Part shown: positions 7,599 through 15,733 of the stretch, in pieces
Numbering within the stretch: the first letter of the stretch is position 1
How the letters are laid out: each line of letters begins with the position of its first letter
Notes under the pieces: model-generated
Databases searched by the model: none
Seen by the model: only the letters and a program-made list of their open reading frames with translations
Told to the model about the DNA's origin: nothing
Program-made: the position numbers and the translations under genes
Source of the DNA: Sphingomonadales bacterium EhC05
GTDB taxonomy: Bacteria; Pseudomonadota; Alphaproteobacteria; Sphingomonadales; Sphingomonadaceae
Length of the DNA stretch: 33,681 nucleotides
Reading direction: 5' to 3'
Assembly: GCA_001650955.1 (NCBI GenBank)
Contig: LXYP01000031.1
Coordinates: 1-33,681 of the forward strand

Positions 7599-7618
7599 TT
7601 ATCCACAGCCCATGCACA
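7599..7618. promoter_or_regulatory. DnaA box (TTATCCACA) with a second weaker box
   Basis: TTATCCACA at 7599-7607 is a perfect consensus DnaA box. Starting 11 bp later, CCATGCACA (7610-7618) matches TTATGCACA at seven of nine positions, in the same orientation and one helical turn away. DnaA binding in the nrdAB regulatory region is established in E. coli, so a role in nrdA control is plausible. Only two boxes are present and no AT-rich unwinding element was noticed, so a replication origin is unlikely. Confidence 0.55.
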
Positions 7619-7639
7619 GGTGTAGATGACGCATTTATG

Positions 7640-7655
7640 ACACCATATATGGTGT
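7640..7655. promoter_or_regulatory. Perfect 16-bp palindrome resembling an NrdR box
   Basis: ACACCATATATGGTGT is a perfect palindrome that matches the NrdR consensus at 14 of 16 positions. The only differences are the two W positions, C and G here. A degenerate partner ending AGGTGT begins exactly 32 bp to the left (7608-7623), next to the DnaA box. The palindrome is 11 bp beyond the stop of the gene at 7667-8017 and the only gene it can precede is nrdA, about 490 bp away. Nothing else was recognised between 7432 and 7598 except a short ATTCAT/ATGAAT inverted repeat at 7480-7498. Confidence 0.55.
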
Positions 7656-7666
7656 TCCAGCCCAGT

Positions 7667-8017
7667 TCAGGATTGCGCCGCGCGCGCCTTCCCGAGCAGC
7701 AGTTCGCGGACATCTCCCTTGGCCTGGCCGGCGGCGATGAACAGATAGGCGGAGAGGAACAACATCCCGCCAACCGAGGCAATGGCGCCAAGCAGCAGGC
7801 CGGCGGCAGAGAATTGATGGCGCCAGGACACCCATAAGGCAGATAGGATCAGGAAACACATGAAGTCAAAATTGAACTGACCAGGCCAAGCCATGGCCGC
7901 CATGTCACCAAAGAAGACCGGAGCCAGATTCCAGCCGTGACTGGCGATGGTGACGGCCGTATATCCAGAGATCGCGACAAAAAGCACCACCATCAAGACT
8001 CGAAATGCAAACATCAT
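7667..8017 (-). CDS. Conserved small membrane protein, function unknown
   Basis: A 116-residue protein with three or four hydrophobic segments: about 4-25 (FRVLMVVLFVAISGYTAV), 45-65 (around FNFDFMCFLILSALWVSW) and 70-97. Its GWNLAPVFFGDMAAMAWPGQFNFDF block is typical of a widespread but unnamed proteobacterial membrane protein family. The ATG at 8017 has a GGAG site about 7 nt upstream, and a second ATG directly follows. It appears monocistronic. The 198 bp upstream (8018-8215) show no gene. Confidence 0.8.
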   Translation of the reverse strand: MMFAFRVLMVVLFVAISGYTAVTIASHGWNLAPVFFGDMAAMAWPGQFNFDFMCFLILSALWVSWRHQFSAAGLLLGAIASVGGMLFLSAYLFIAAGQAKGDVRELLLGKARAAQS

Positions 8018-8215
8018 TTTTCTCCATCATTCTATCGGCCTCAGGCCCTGGCTCAGAAAATCTCTAGACAATCTGCGTAAGCGCTTCAATTACCTGCGAG
8101 GTAATGCAGGCTAGCATCGCAATATATGGACATCCCGAGCTTCAATCTGCGACCGCGCCGACATGCGGGCCGATTGATCATCCGAGCCGTACACGATTTT
8201 GGTTCATGCCGGCTT

Positions 8216-8806
8216 CTACCGGATCACGAGGCGCCGAATGATGATCAGCAGTGCGAATAGCAGGCAAGCGATTCCCACTGCTGCTGGGAATAACATCGTC
8301 GTCCAGGAATAATTTTCCAGCGCGGCGACCACGAATCCGTTGCGCAAAGCCCCCAATAGGAAGAACAGGACATTTTCCTCATCTGGCGCATGATAAGCTT
8401 TGCGCACCGACGGTCCAAATCCGAGAATGTCGACAATCGTCAAAATGATTACCGCCGCCAATGGCGTCGAGGTCAATATCCAGAGCGGCAAAGCGCTCAG
8501 CGCCAATAGCAGGAATATCCAATCGAGCGGCACGATCGACAGATCGGCAGATTTGCGCAGCGCCAGAATTGCGACAAAAATGGTGATCAGGCCGGAAACC
8601 CCGATCGGCCAGGCCCCGACGCCCGCGCCGTCCGACATCTGGGCGATGAATACCACAAAGGTTCCTGCGCCCCAGATGAACCAGGAGAATATATGCGGCT
8701 TGGTCTCGCCGCGCAGGATCGCCCGGATATAGGGGGCAAAGGCGACAAAGGTCAGGAGCAACGCGATGCCGCTCAGCCCTTCTTTGGAAAGAAAGAAATT
8801 GTCCAT
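8216..8806 (-). CDS. Multi-pass membrane protein with PQ-loop-like repeats, function unknown
   Basis: About 196 residues, nearly all membrane-embedded, with around seven helices. Two halves look related: the first has FAPYIRAILRGETKPHIFSWFIWG and the second has GFGPSVRKAYHAPDEENVLFF. Both put a proline-containing loop and basic residues after a helix, as in PQ-loop/SWEET-like transporters. This similarity is by eye only. I choose ATG 8806. The open frame continues upstream to ATG 8926 and GTG 8947, but that 40-residue extension is not hydrophobic and would occupy the promoter space of the divergent fumarase gene. A TATAAT on the minus strand (8828-8823) supports the short form with a very short leader. 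Confidence 0.75.
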   Translation of the reverse strand: MDNFFLSKEGLSGIALLLTFVAFAPYIRAILRGETKPHIFSWFIWGAGTFVVFIAQMSDGAGVGAWPIGVSGLITIFVAILALRKSADLSIVPLDWIFLLLALSALPLWILTSTPLAAVIILTIVDILGFGPSVRKAYHAPDEENVLFFLLGALRNGFVVAALENYSWTTMLFPAAVGIACLLFALLIIIRRLVIR

Positions 8807-8822
8807 GCCAAATGGTGCATCA

Positions 8823-8828
8823 ATTATA
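8823..8828 (-). promoter_or_regulatory. Possible -10 hexamer for the gene at 8216-8806
   Basis: The minus-strand reading is TATAAT, a perfect -10 hexamer. A start about 7 nt downstream would leave roughly a 10-nt leader before ATG 8806. No good -35 hexamer was found at the usual spacing. Confidence 0.35.
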
Positions 8829-8949
8829 CCGAACAATCGACCGATAAAAGGAAGATGGTTCGGCTCATCATTCTCGACAGACTTGCTCAACCTCTTGATA
8901 TCGGTCAAAAGACTTGTGGATCGCATTTCGCCGACAATCTGGAGCACCC

Positions 8950-10473
8950 ATGACCATCACCATCAAAACCGCAGACCTGATTGAAAGCGTCGCAGACGCG
9001 CTGCAGTTCATTTCCTATTATCATCCGATGGATTATATCCGTGCGCTGGGCAAAGCCTATGAGGCGGAAAAATCTCCCGCCGCCAAGGATGCGATAGCCC
9101 AGATCCTGACCAATTCGAAAATGTGCGCCGAGGGCCATCGGCCAATTTGCCAGGATACCGGCATCGTCAATATCTTCGTCAAATGGGGCATGGATTGCCG
9201 GCTCGATGACACGTCGCAATCGATGCAGGAAATCGTCGATGAAGGCGTCCGCCGCGCCTATCTCCATCCGGAGAACAAGCTGCGCGCCTCGATTCTGACC
9301 GATCCCGCTTTTACGCGGCGCAACACCAAGGATAATACGCCTAGCGTGCTACACGTCGAAATGGTTCCCGGCGACAAAGTCTCCGTAGATGTCGCAGCCA
9401 AAGGCGGTGGGTCGGAGAATAAGTCGAAATTCAAAATGATGAACCCGAGTGACAATATCATCGACTGGGTGCTGGAAATGGTGCCACAAATGGGCGCCGG
9501 CTGGTGTCCGCCCGGGATGCTCGGCATCGGCATTGGCGGCACCGCCGAGCGCGCGGTATTGCTCGCCAAACAATCTTTGATGGATCCGATCGACATGGGC
9601 CAGCTGAAGGAACGCGGCCCGCGCAACGATATGGAAGAAATGCGGATCGAGATTTTCGACAAGGTCAATGCGCTCGGCATTGGTGCCCAGGGACTGGGCG
9701 GCCTCTCGACCATCCTCGACGTCAAGATCAACGACTGGCCCTGCCATGCGGCAGGCAAGCCGGTGGCGATGATCCCCAATTGCGCCGCCACCCGCCACGC
9801 CCATTTCACGCTCGACGGCAGCGGTCCGGCCTATCTCGAAGCGCCGAAGCTCGACGAATGGCCAGATGTTAACTGGACCCCGTCATCGGAAGCCAAGCGC
9901 GTCCATCTCGACCAGCTCGACGCCGCAGAAGTCGCGACTTGGAAACATGGCGACCGCTTGCTGCTCAACGGCAAGATGCTGACCGGCCGCGATGCCGCGC
10001 ATAAGAAGATCAAGGACATGCTGGCCGCCGGTGAAGAATTGCCGGTCGAGTTCAAGGGACGCGTCATCTATTATGTCGGTCCTGTCGATCCGGTCGGTGA
10101 AGAAGTGGTGGGGCCCGCCGGTCCGACCACCGCCACACGGATGGACAAGTTCACCGATATGATGCTGGAACAGGGCTTGCTCGCGATGGTCGGCAAGGCC
10201 GAGCGCGGACTCGACACCGTCGGTTCAATCAAGAAGCATAGAAGCGCCTATCTGATGGCGGTTGGCGGCAGCGCCTATCTGGTCTCCCGCGCGATCAAGG
10301 GCTCCAAAGTGGTCGGCTTTGAAGAACTCGGCATGGAAGCCATCTACGAATTTGAAGTGCAGGACATGCCGGTCACGGTCGCGGTGGATGCGGACGGACA
10401 AAGCGTGCACCATCTCGCGCCGCTGGTCTGGCAGGAGAAGATCAAGAAAGAAGGCTTGCTCGAAGGGGTTTGA
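8950..10473 (+). CDS. fumA: Class I (iron-sulfur) fumarate hydratase
   Basis: A 507-residue single-chain class I fumarase, which interconverts fumarate and malate in the TCA cycle with an oxygen-sensitive [4Fe-4S] cluster. It has the alpha (TtdA-like) region followed by the C-terminal beta (TtdB-like) region, in which DPVGEEVVGPAGPTTATRMD is diagnostic. Candidate cluster cysteines are C67 (RPICQDTG), C186 (GWCPPG) and C278 (PNCAATRH), in the same contexts as E. coli FumA. The start is ATG 8950, with GGAG 6-9 nt upstream; an earlier in-frame ATG at 8914 adds residues without a ribosome site. The symbol is by family and the class assignment is firm. Confidence 0.95.
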   Translation: MTITIKTADLIESVADALQFISYYHPMDYIRALGKAYEAEKSPAAKDAIAQILTNSKMCAEGHRPICQDTGIVNIFVKWGMDCRLDDTSQSMQEIVDEGVRRAYLHPENKLRASILTDPAFTRRNTKDNTPSVLHVEMVPGDKVSVDVAAKGGGSENKSKFKMMNPSDNIIDWVLEMVPQMGAGWCPPGMLGIGIGGTAERAVLLAKQSLMDPIDMGQLKERGPRNDMEEMRIEIFDKVNALGIGAQGLGGLSTILDVKINDWPCHAAGKPVAMIPNCAATRHAHFTLDGSGPAYLEAPKLDEWPDVNWTPSSEAKRVHLDQLDAAEVATWKHGDRLLLNGKMLTGRDAAHKKIKDMLAAGEELPVEFKGRVIYYVGPVDPVGEEVVGPAGPTTATRMDKFTDMMLEQGLLAMVGKAERGLDTVGSIKKHRSAYLMAVGGSAYLVSRAIKGSKVVGFEELGMEAIYEFEVQDMPVTVAVDADGQSVHHLAPLVWQEKIKKEGLLEGV

Positions 10474-10661
10474 TTGACGGGGATTTGCCGGATTTGTCTT
10501 GAAAGCCGACATTAGCGCGACGACCCAGCTGAATTTTTCAATATCTTCCCGGTGTCCAGTTTTGTCGTCGCTTGGAATCCAAAATGGTCATCTGATTGGG
10601 CAAATTGGATCATCGGAATTTGATTGTTGACCTCGTGTCATCAATAGTAAACCATCGGCCT

Positions 10662-11570
10662 ATGGATTCCATCGGAGAAATGTCGGTTTTTGCTGAAGTC
10701 GTATTGGCAGGCAGTTTTGTGGGAGCGGCGCCACGATTTGGGCTTACTGCATCGGGCGTAAGCCGAAAGATAAGCCGGTTTGAAGAACGGCTTGGAGTCA
10801 GACTGTTTAACCGGACAACCCGAGCCCTGTCACTAACAGAGGCAGGAGAAGCGTTATTTGAGCGCTGCCAAGCAATTCTGGAATCTGTTGACGCTGTAGA
10901 GAGCACCGTTCGTGATCTCGGCGGCGCTCCCAAAGGCACATTGCGAGTTGCGACGTCGGATGCATTGTCAGTAGGTGTGATTGTACCTTTCCTAAAAACC
11001 TTCAATCAGCAATATCCAGATCTATCCGTCACGTTGATTCAGGCAGATGGTGGAATAGATTTGTTGAGCGAGCGGGTCGATGTTGCGGTTCTTTTTAAAC
11101 GGCCGGAGGAAACTTCATTCATCGCCCGGAAGCTTATCGAGGACCCATGGATCTTTTGCGCATCTCCTGAATATCTCAAGCAATATGGAATGCCGAATTC
11201 TCCCAGCGACCTATCGGGACATCGCTGTCTTACGATACATGCACGGGGATTAACTGCTGATCACTGGAAATTCGCCAACAAAGATAAGGTTGAAACGACG
11301 GTTGTTCACAGCAGTTTCTCGGGAATCGGCCTCACGGTAAAGGAAGCGGCATTGCAGGGCATGGGTGTTGCGCGGCTCGCATATTTTCTCGTGTGCGCCG
11401 ACATTGCTGCAGGGCGACTGGTGCCGGTTCTAACCGACCATTTGGTTCGCAATGACCGTGCGATCTTTGCGGTCTATCCAAACCGCCAATATTTGCCATC
11501 AAAGACCCGATTATTCATCGATGACCTATCTGGTTATATTGATGACGCACTGATTGTGCCCGGCCACTAA
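10662..11570 (+). CDS. LysR-family transcriptional regulator
   Basis: About 302 residues. The N-terminal winged helix-turn-helix (residues 1-60, with SFVGAAPRFGLTASGVSRKISRFEERLGVRLFNRTTR) is followed by a periplasmic-binding-protein-like effector domain (about 90-290). The open frame begins at 10596, but the family alignment begins at MDSIGEMSVFAEVV, so I start at ATG 10662, although no clear Shine-Dalgarno precedes it. It has no divergent partner, because the gene on its left is fumarase in the same direction. The target and effector are therefore unknown. Confidence 0.9.
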   Translation: MDSIGEMSVFAEVVLAGSFVGAAPRFGLTASGVSRKISRFEERLGVRLFNRTTRALSLTEAGEALFERCQAILESVDAVESTVRDLGGAPKGTLRVATSDALSVGVIVPFLKTFNQQYPDLSVTLIQADGGIDLLSERVDVAVLFKRPEETSFIARKLIEDPWIFCASPEYLKQYGMPNSPSDLSGHRCLTIHARGLTADHWKFANKDKVETTVVHSSFSGIGLTVKEAALQGMGVARLAYFLVCADIAAGRLVPVLTDHLVRNDRAIFAVYPNRQYLPSKTRLFIDDLSGYIDDALIVPGH

Positions 11571-11636
11571 AATCGAAGCATCAGATGCCGCCACCACCGT
11601 TGCGACCAATAGGTTTGGCAAGACTGTTCTTTGGTC

Positions 11637-12005
11637 TCATTCAATCGTCCCCTCACCTGAATCATATTTGATTTGCAGGTTTAACAATATCGCTTTGACC
11701 GGTGGAAGAAGGGTCAAACAAACAATCGCACAGGACAGAATACCGACCAGAACCGCGATCGCCTTTGCGGTCCAGCTATCAACTGACAGCGTAAAAAACA
11801 GGATGATCGGCGTCACGACAATCATCGTAAAAAAGCCAACGAAAAAGGCCGGACCATCCGCAGTATCAGCAGCTGCCAAATCCAGGCCGCAACTGGGGCA
11901 CGTCTCATGCAGTTTCAAATATGCTCTAAACAAGCTTCCTTTTCCACAATTTCCACATTTGAGCTTCATCCCACGATTGATGAGCAATCTCGTCCCGTCT
12001 TGCAT
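11637..12005 (-). CDS. DUF983 family zinc-ribbon membrane protein
   Basis: About 122 residues. An N-terminal CxxC pair (CGNCGKG) and a second pair (CPSCGLDL) form a likely zinc ribbon. They are followed by a DTADGPAFFVGF segment and two membrane helices. This order is the DUF983 pattern, a family frequently found near haem-copper oxidase genes in alphaproteobacteria, though none is nearby. I use ATG 12005 (MQDGTRLLINRGMKLKCGNC), with AGGGA about 9 nt upstream; the frame is open to 12050. It converges on the LysR gene. The 268 bp between this gene and the next (12006-12273) contain no gene. Confidence 0.88.
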   Translation of the reverse strand: MQDGTRLLINRGMKLKCGNCGKGSLFRAYLKLHETCPSCGLDLAAADTADGPAFFVGFFTMIVVTPIILFFTLSVDSWTAKAIAVLVGILSCAIVCLTLLPPVKAILLNLQIKYDSGEGTIE

Positions 12006-12273
12006 GTTTGGAGTCCCTATGATCCGACTTTTTACGCAAGAGCCAGACAATGATCAGCGTTTAGCCTGACGTCGCCATTTGCCTCTCGCTTAAGATCACA
12101 TAGACCCCTCCGATGATCTGAATAATGGGGTCGATGGAATTAGGTTGATGCTAAATTGTCATCAATAGAATCATCATGAAACTGGATTCATCCAGTGCAG
12201 GCAACCCGCGGGCGTCGCCGACCGATCGTCAGTCACCAATGTCCGCGTTTGCGTCCAAGGCCAACACCATCAA

Positions 12274-13092
12274 TCAGTCCTTCCCCGCCGCCCGCATCCG
12301 TTTCACCCATAGCTGGACATCGCCCGCTTCATCACCGTCATGGCGCGGGGCATATTTTGCGAAGGCGCCATAGACCTCGGCCCAGCGCTCTTCCATTCGC
12401 ACGACATTATAGGGATGGCTGACCAGATAGAATTCGCCAGCCTGCATCTGCTGGAAGATCAGCGCGGCAAATGCGTCGGTATCCATCGCCTCGTCGGCTT
12501 GCAGTTCCGACAATTCCGACTTCACCCAGCCGGGAATGATCAGTCCCAATGCGATATTGTCCGGCGCCTCGCGGCGCAGCACGTCCATCAGGCCGAGCAC
12601 CGCATGTTTGCTCGAGACATAGGCGCCGCCGGTTTTCGGCAAGGCGTTGAACAGGCTGTTTTCCGAGCCGACGGTGTAGATGGCGGAGGGCAGACCATCG
12701 GCCCTATAGCGTTTGCCAAAGGTCGCGATCCCGTTCCATGCGCCCCAGAAATTGACATCGTAAAGCGCTCTGGCCTCGGTCATGTCCATATCGAGCACCG
12801 ACATCCGGCCGCCGCTGACTCCGGCATTGTTGATGATGATATCGCCGCGACCATTTTCGGACCAGGCGAAGTCGGCCAGGGCTTCCACCTGTTCCGCCTT
12901 GCTGACATCGCCCACCATATATTTCGCGTCAATCCCTTCGCCTGCCAATAGATCGACCGCTTCCTGCAAACGATTTTCGCGCGGCTCGAACAATATCACC
13001 CGCGTACCGGCTCGGCCCAATTGCTTGGCGAGCGCAAAACCAATCCCGGTCGCACCGCCCGTGATCACGGCGGTCTTGCCTGAAAATTCCAT
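12274..13092 (-). CDS. Short-chain dehydrogenase/reductase (SDR)
   Basis: A 272-residue classical SDR oxidoreductase with an NAD(P) Rossmann fold. The glycine motif TGGATGIG is at residues 11-18. NNAG follows at about 85, and the active-site serine in VGSENS and the Y-V-S-S-K (YxxxK) motif come later. An acidic residue (FEPRE) after the second strand suggests NAD(H) preference. The ATG at 13092 has GGAGAG about 7 nt upstream. The substrate cannot be told. The gene is monocistronic and divergent from the small membrane gene at 13171. Confidence 0.92.
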   Translation of the reverse strand: MEFSGKTAVITGGATGIGFALAKQLGRAGTRVILFEPRENRLQEAVDLLAGEGIDAKYMVGDVSKAEQVEALADFAWSENGRGDIIINNAGVSGGRMSVLDMDMTEARALYDVNFWGAWNGIATFGKRYRADGLPSAIYTVGSENSLFNALPKTGGAYVSSKHAVLGLMDVLRREAPDNIALGLIIPGWVKSELSELQADEAMDTDAFAALIFQQMQAGEFYLVSHPYNVVRMEERWAEVYGAFAKYAPRHDGDEAGDVQLWVKRMRAAGKD

Positions 13093-13170
13093 GGCTCTCT
13101 CCTCTCGCATTCGGTCTTGCAATTATATCTGAGATGAACTGACAAATGCGGCAAAAATGCTTATACAGAT

Positions 13171-13443
13171 ATGATGTTCATATTCATCATATTCATCTGC
13201 GGCATTGCCAATTTCACCATGCACAAGGCGATGCTGGAGAGCAATCATCCGCTGATCACCGATGCACGAACCAGTTTCAACCGGCTGCTCGGACCCTATG
13301 GCAGCTATATATTGGAGTTTTTCATGCTCGCCGCAGCAATGATTTTTGCCAATATGGGCATGCTGACTGCGGTAATATTCTACTTCATCTACACGCTCGC
13401 CAACGGCGCGGCAGTCTGGCTGCTATTCTCAAACAAGCATTAA
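13171..13443 (+). CDS. Small membrane protein, function unknown
   Basis: A 90-residue protein with an N-terminal helix (MMFIFIIFICGIANF) and two further hydrophobic stretches (about 45-62 and 66-85), separated by a polar loop with HKAMLESNHPLITDARTSFNRLLGPYGSY. No Shine-Dalgarno is visible before the tandem ATGs, so it may be translated from a very short leader. I know no named family. The hydrophobic periodicity makes it likely to be real. The 137 bp before the next gene are non-coding. Confidence 0.7.
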   Translation: MMFIFIIFICGIANFTMHKAMLESNHPLITDARTSFNRLLGPYGSYILEFFMLAAAMIFANMGMLTAVIFYFIYTLANGAAVWLLFSNKH

Positions 13444-13580
13444 TATTGAAGGAGTTAATGAGTGAATCGGGCGATGCAGTTCATCCGTCTACGAGTGTAG
13501 TTTATCGAAAGCCAGTATCGAATGAAACGATTTGCCCATAGCAGCGGTCCATCCAATACGGATGAGTTGAGGGGAACATC

Positions 13581-15665
13581 TTGAACCATAGAATGACAGT
13601 TTTGCACGGCATCGCTCTGGGGGCGTTGATCGCTGGCCTCCCCTGCACTGCAATTGCCCAGAGCCAGTCTCCTGTTGCCGGAGATTTGCAACCACGGCTC
13701 GAAAATGGCCGGCAAATATATGTCGTGGCTCAGTTCGAGCGGTTCAATCCCCGAACCGCACTGGATATTGTCAATCAGATCCCGGGTTTCATCATCGATA
13801 CCGGTGATGATGACCAACGCGGCCTTGGCCAGGCAGATGAGAATGTCTTGATCAACGGTGCCCGGATTTCGGGCAAGAATAATGATGCCTTTACAACGCT
13901 GCGCCGTATCTCGGTTGAGAATATTCTCCGTTTGGAAATTGTCGATGGCGCCACATTGAGCATCAGCGGGCTTTCCGGGCAGGTTTTGAATGTGGTCACC
14001 AATGATGATGGCGAACGCGGCGTGACCGGCAATTTCCGTTGGCGCCCGCAAATCCGGCGGGCTGGCGAAAATTGGTTTGCCGGAGACATTTCGATTAGCG
14101 GCCCGCTGGGCAAGGGCGAGTTCACGCTCGCGCTCGAAAATGATGCCTTTCGCAATGGCGCGCAGGGCCGCGAACGAGTCATCGGACGAAATTTTATCCG
14201 CGACGAAGTCGCCCGAACGCGCGGCGACCGGCCGGTGCTGAATGCGTCTTTCACCCAAACCAGCGACGCAGGATCGATCTTCAACATCAATGCCGAATAT
14301 GGCCTCAATAATTTCCGCCAACAGGTGACCACGGCTCGCACTGAACCCGGCCGATCCGATATTTCCGAAATTTTCGTCGGCACGGAAGATGAATGGAATG
14401 CCGAGCTGAGCGCCGACTATGAATTTGATCTCGGCGGCGGCCGGCTGAAGCTCATCGGCTTGCAGCGGCTGGAACATAGTCCTTTCGAAGATATGTTTGA
14501 ACAGAGATTCACCGATGGCGTCACGCCGCTCAGGGGCAATCAGTTCAACCGAACCATCGATGAAGGCGAATCCGTCGCGCGGGCCGAATATAGTTGGAAA
14601 ACTGACGGTGGGACCGATTGGGGCATCAACGTCGAGGGTGCCTATAATTTTCTGGAAAGCGAAGGCGCCCTGCTCGTGCGCGACGCCCAGGGCGTGTTTC
14701 AGCCGATCACGCTGACCAATGCCAATAGTAAAGTGACCGAGTATCGCGGGGAGATCATCGGCACATATGGTCGGGCGTTGAGCGACAATCTGACCCTGCA
14801 GGCGACTTTGGGCGGAGAATATAGCCAGATCAGCCAGAACGGCCCCCTTGGTCAGACACGCTCCTTCATCCGCCCCAAAGGCTCGATTTCACTGGCATGG
14901 AAACCCCAGGATGATCTGGACTTTAGTTTCAAGCTCGAACGCAAGGTCGACCAGCTGAATTTCTTCGATTTTGTCGCCTCTGTCGATGTTTCCAACGATG
15001 TCCGAAATGCCGGCAATCCCGCGCTGGTGCCGCCGCAAAGCTGGAATGCAGAGATTGAAGGCACGTTCAATCTCGGCGCGTTCGGATCGACAACGGTCAA
15101 AGGATATTATAACAAGATCAGCGACATTGTTGACGCCATCCCGATTACCGACACCACCGAAGCATTAGGCAATCTGGATAGTGCCAAGCAATATGGCATC
15201 ACGGTCGCGTCCACCTTCCTGCTTGATCCCCTGGGCTGGACGGGTGCAAAAATTGACGTCGAGGCCGAAGCCCAGCGCAGCAGCGTGCTCGACCCGCTAA
15301 CCGGCTTGAAGCGACGGATCAGCGACGATCTCATCTATAATTATGAAGTCAGTTTCCGCCACGACATTCCCAATTCAAACCTGGCCTATGGCGGAGGATT
15401 GGAAAGATATGACGGCTTCACGCAAATCCGGCTCGACCAGACGGCCGATTTTGATGAACTTCAACCTTATGCGTGGATATTCATTGAACATAAGGATGTG
15501 TTCGGCCTGACCGTGAACGCCAATCTCGGCAATTTGTTCAATCGTACCGACCGTTTTGTCAGGACTGACTATGTCGGGCGGCGTGATGGTCCGATTAACT
15601 TCATCGAGGATCGTTCGCGCAAATTTGGCCTCATCTATCGCCTGACGGTCAGCGGCAGCTTCTAG
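13581..15665 (+). CDS. TonB-dependent receptor-like outer-membrane protein
   Basis: 694 residues. A signal peptide (cleavage likely after AIA, residue 26) is followed by a plug-like domain (about 45-130, with ALDIVNQIPGFIID and VLINGARISGKNN) and a long region of alternating hydrophobic strands ending in aromatic F, typical of an outer-membrane beta-barrel. A TonB box is not obvious. The plug pattern (IPGF ... LINGxRxSGK ... RIEIVDG) is that of a sphingomonad receptor subgroup with unknown substrates. The start is decided by the ribosome site: AGGGGA (13571-13576) is well placed for TTG 13581 but too far from the ATG at 13593. No iron or sugar genes sit beside it to suggest a ligand. Confidence 0.9.
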   Translation: MNHRMTVLHGIALGALIAGLPCTAIAQSQSPVAGDLQPRLENGRQIYVVAQFERFNPRTALDIVNQIPGFIIDTGDDDQRGLGQADENVLINGARISGKNNDAFTTLRRISVENILRLEIVDGATLSISGLSGQVLNVVTNDDGERGVTGNFRWRPQIRRAGENWFAGDISISGPLGKGEFTLALENDAFRNGAQGRERVIGRNFIRDEVARTRGDRPVLNASFTQTSDAGSIFNINAEYGLNNFRQQVTTARTEPGRSDISEIFVGTEDEWNAELSADYEFDLGGGRLKLIGLQRLEHSPFEDMFEQRFTDGVTPLRGNQFNRTIDEGESVARAEYSWKTDGGTDWGINVEGAYNFLESEGALLVRDAQGVFQPITLTNANSKVTEYRGEIIGTYGRALSDNLTLQATLGGEYSQISQNGPLGQTRSFIRPKGSISLAWKPQDDLDFSFKLERKVDQLNFFDFVASVDVSNDVRNAGNPALVPPQSWNAEIEGTFNLGAFGSTTVKGYYNKISDIVDAIPITDTTEALGNLDSAKQYGITVASTFLLDPLGWTGAKIDVEAEAQRSSVLDPLTGLKRRISDDLIYNYEVSFRHDIPNSNLAYGGGLERYDGFTQIRLDQTADFDELQPYAWIFIEHKDVFGLTVNANLGNLFNRTDRFVRTDYVGRRDGPINFIEDRSRKFGLIYRLTVSGSF

Positions 15666-15733
15666 TCCAGCACCACCCAGGTACGGATTAAGCCGCATAG
15701 ACTTTCACCCGCCTTGTCCCTACATGCTTGAGT

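Noticed and set aside
7599-7655. DnaA boxes as a replication origin
   Set aside because: Only one perfect and one weak box, no AT-rich unwinding region and no dnaA, repA or parAB nearby; control of nrdA is a better explanation.
12181-12196. ACTGGA-TTCA-TCCAGT inverted repeat
   Set aside because: Short, isolated and not placed at a promoter of an identified gene; could easily be chance.
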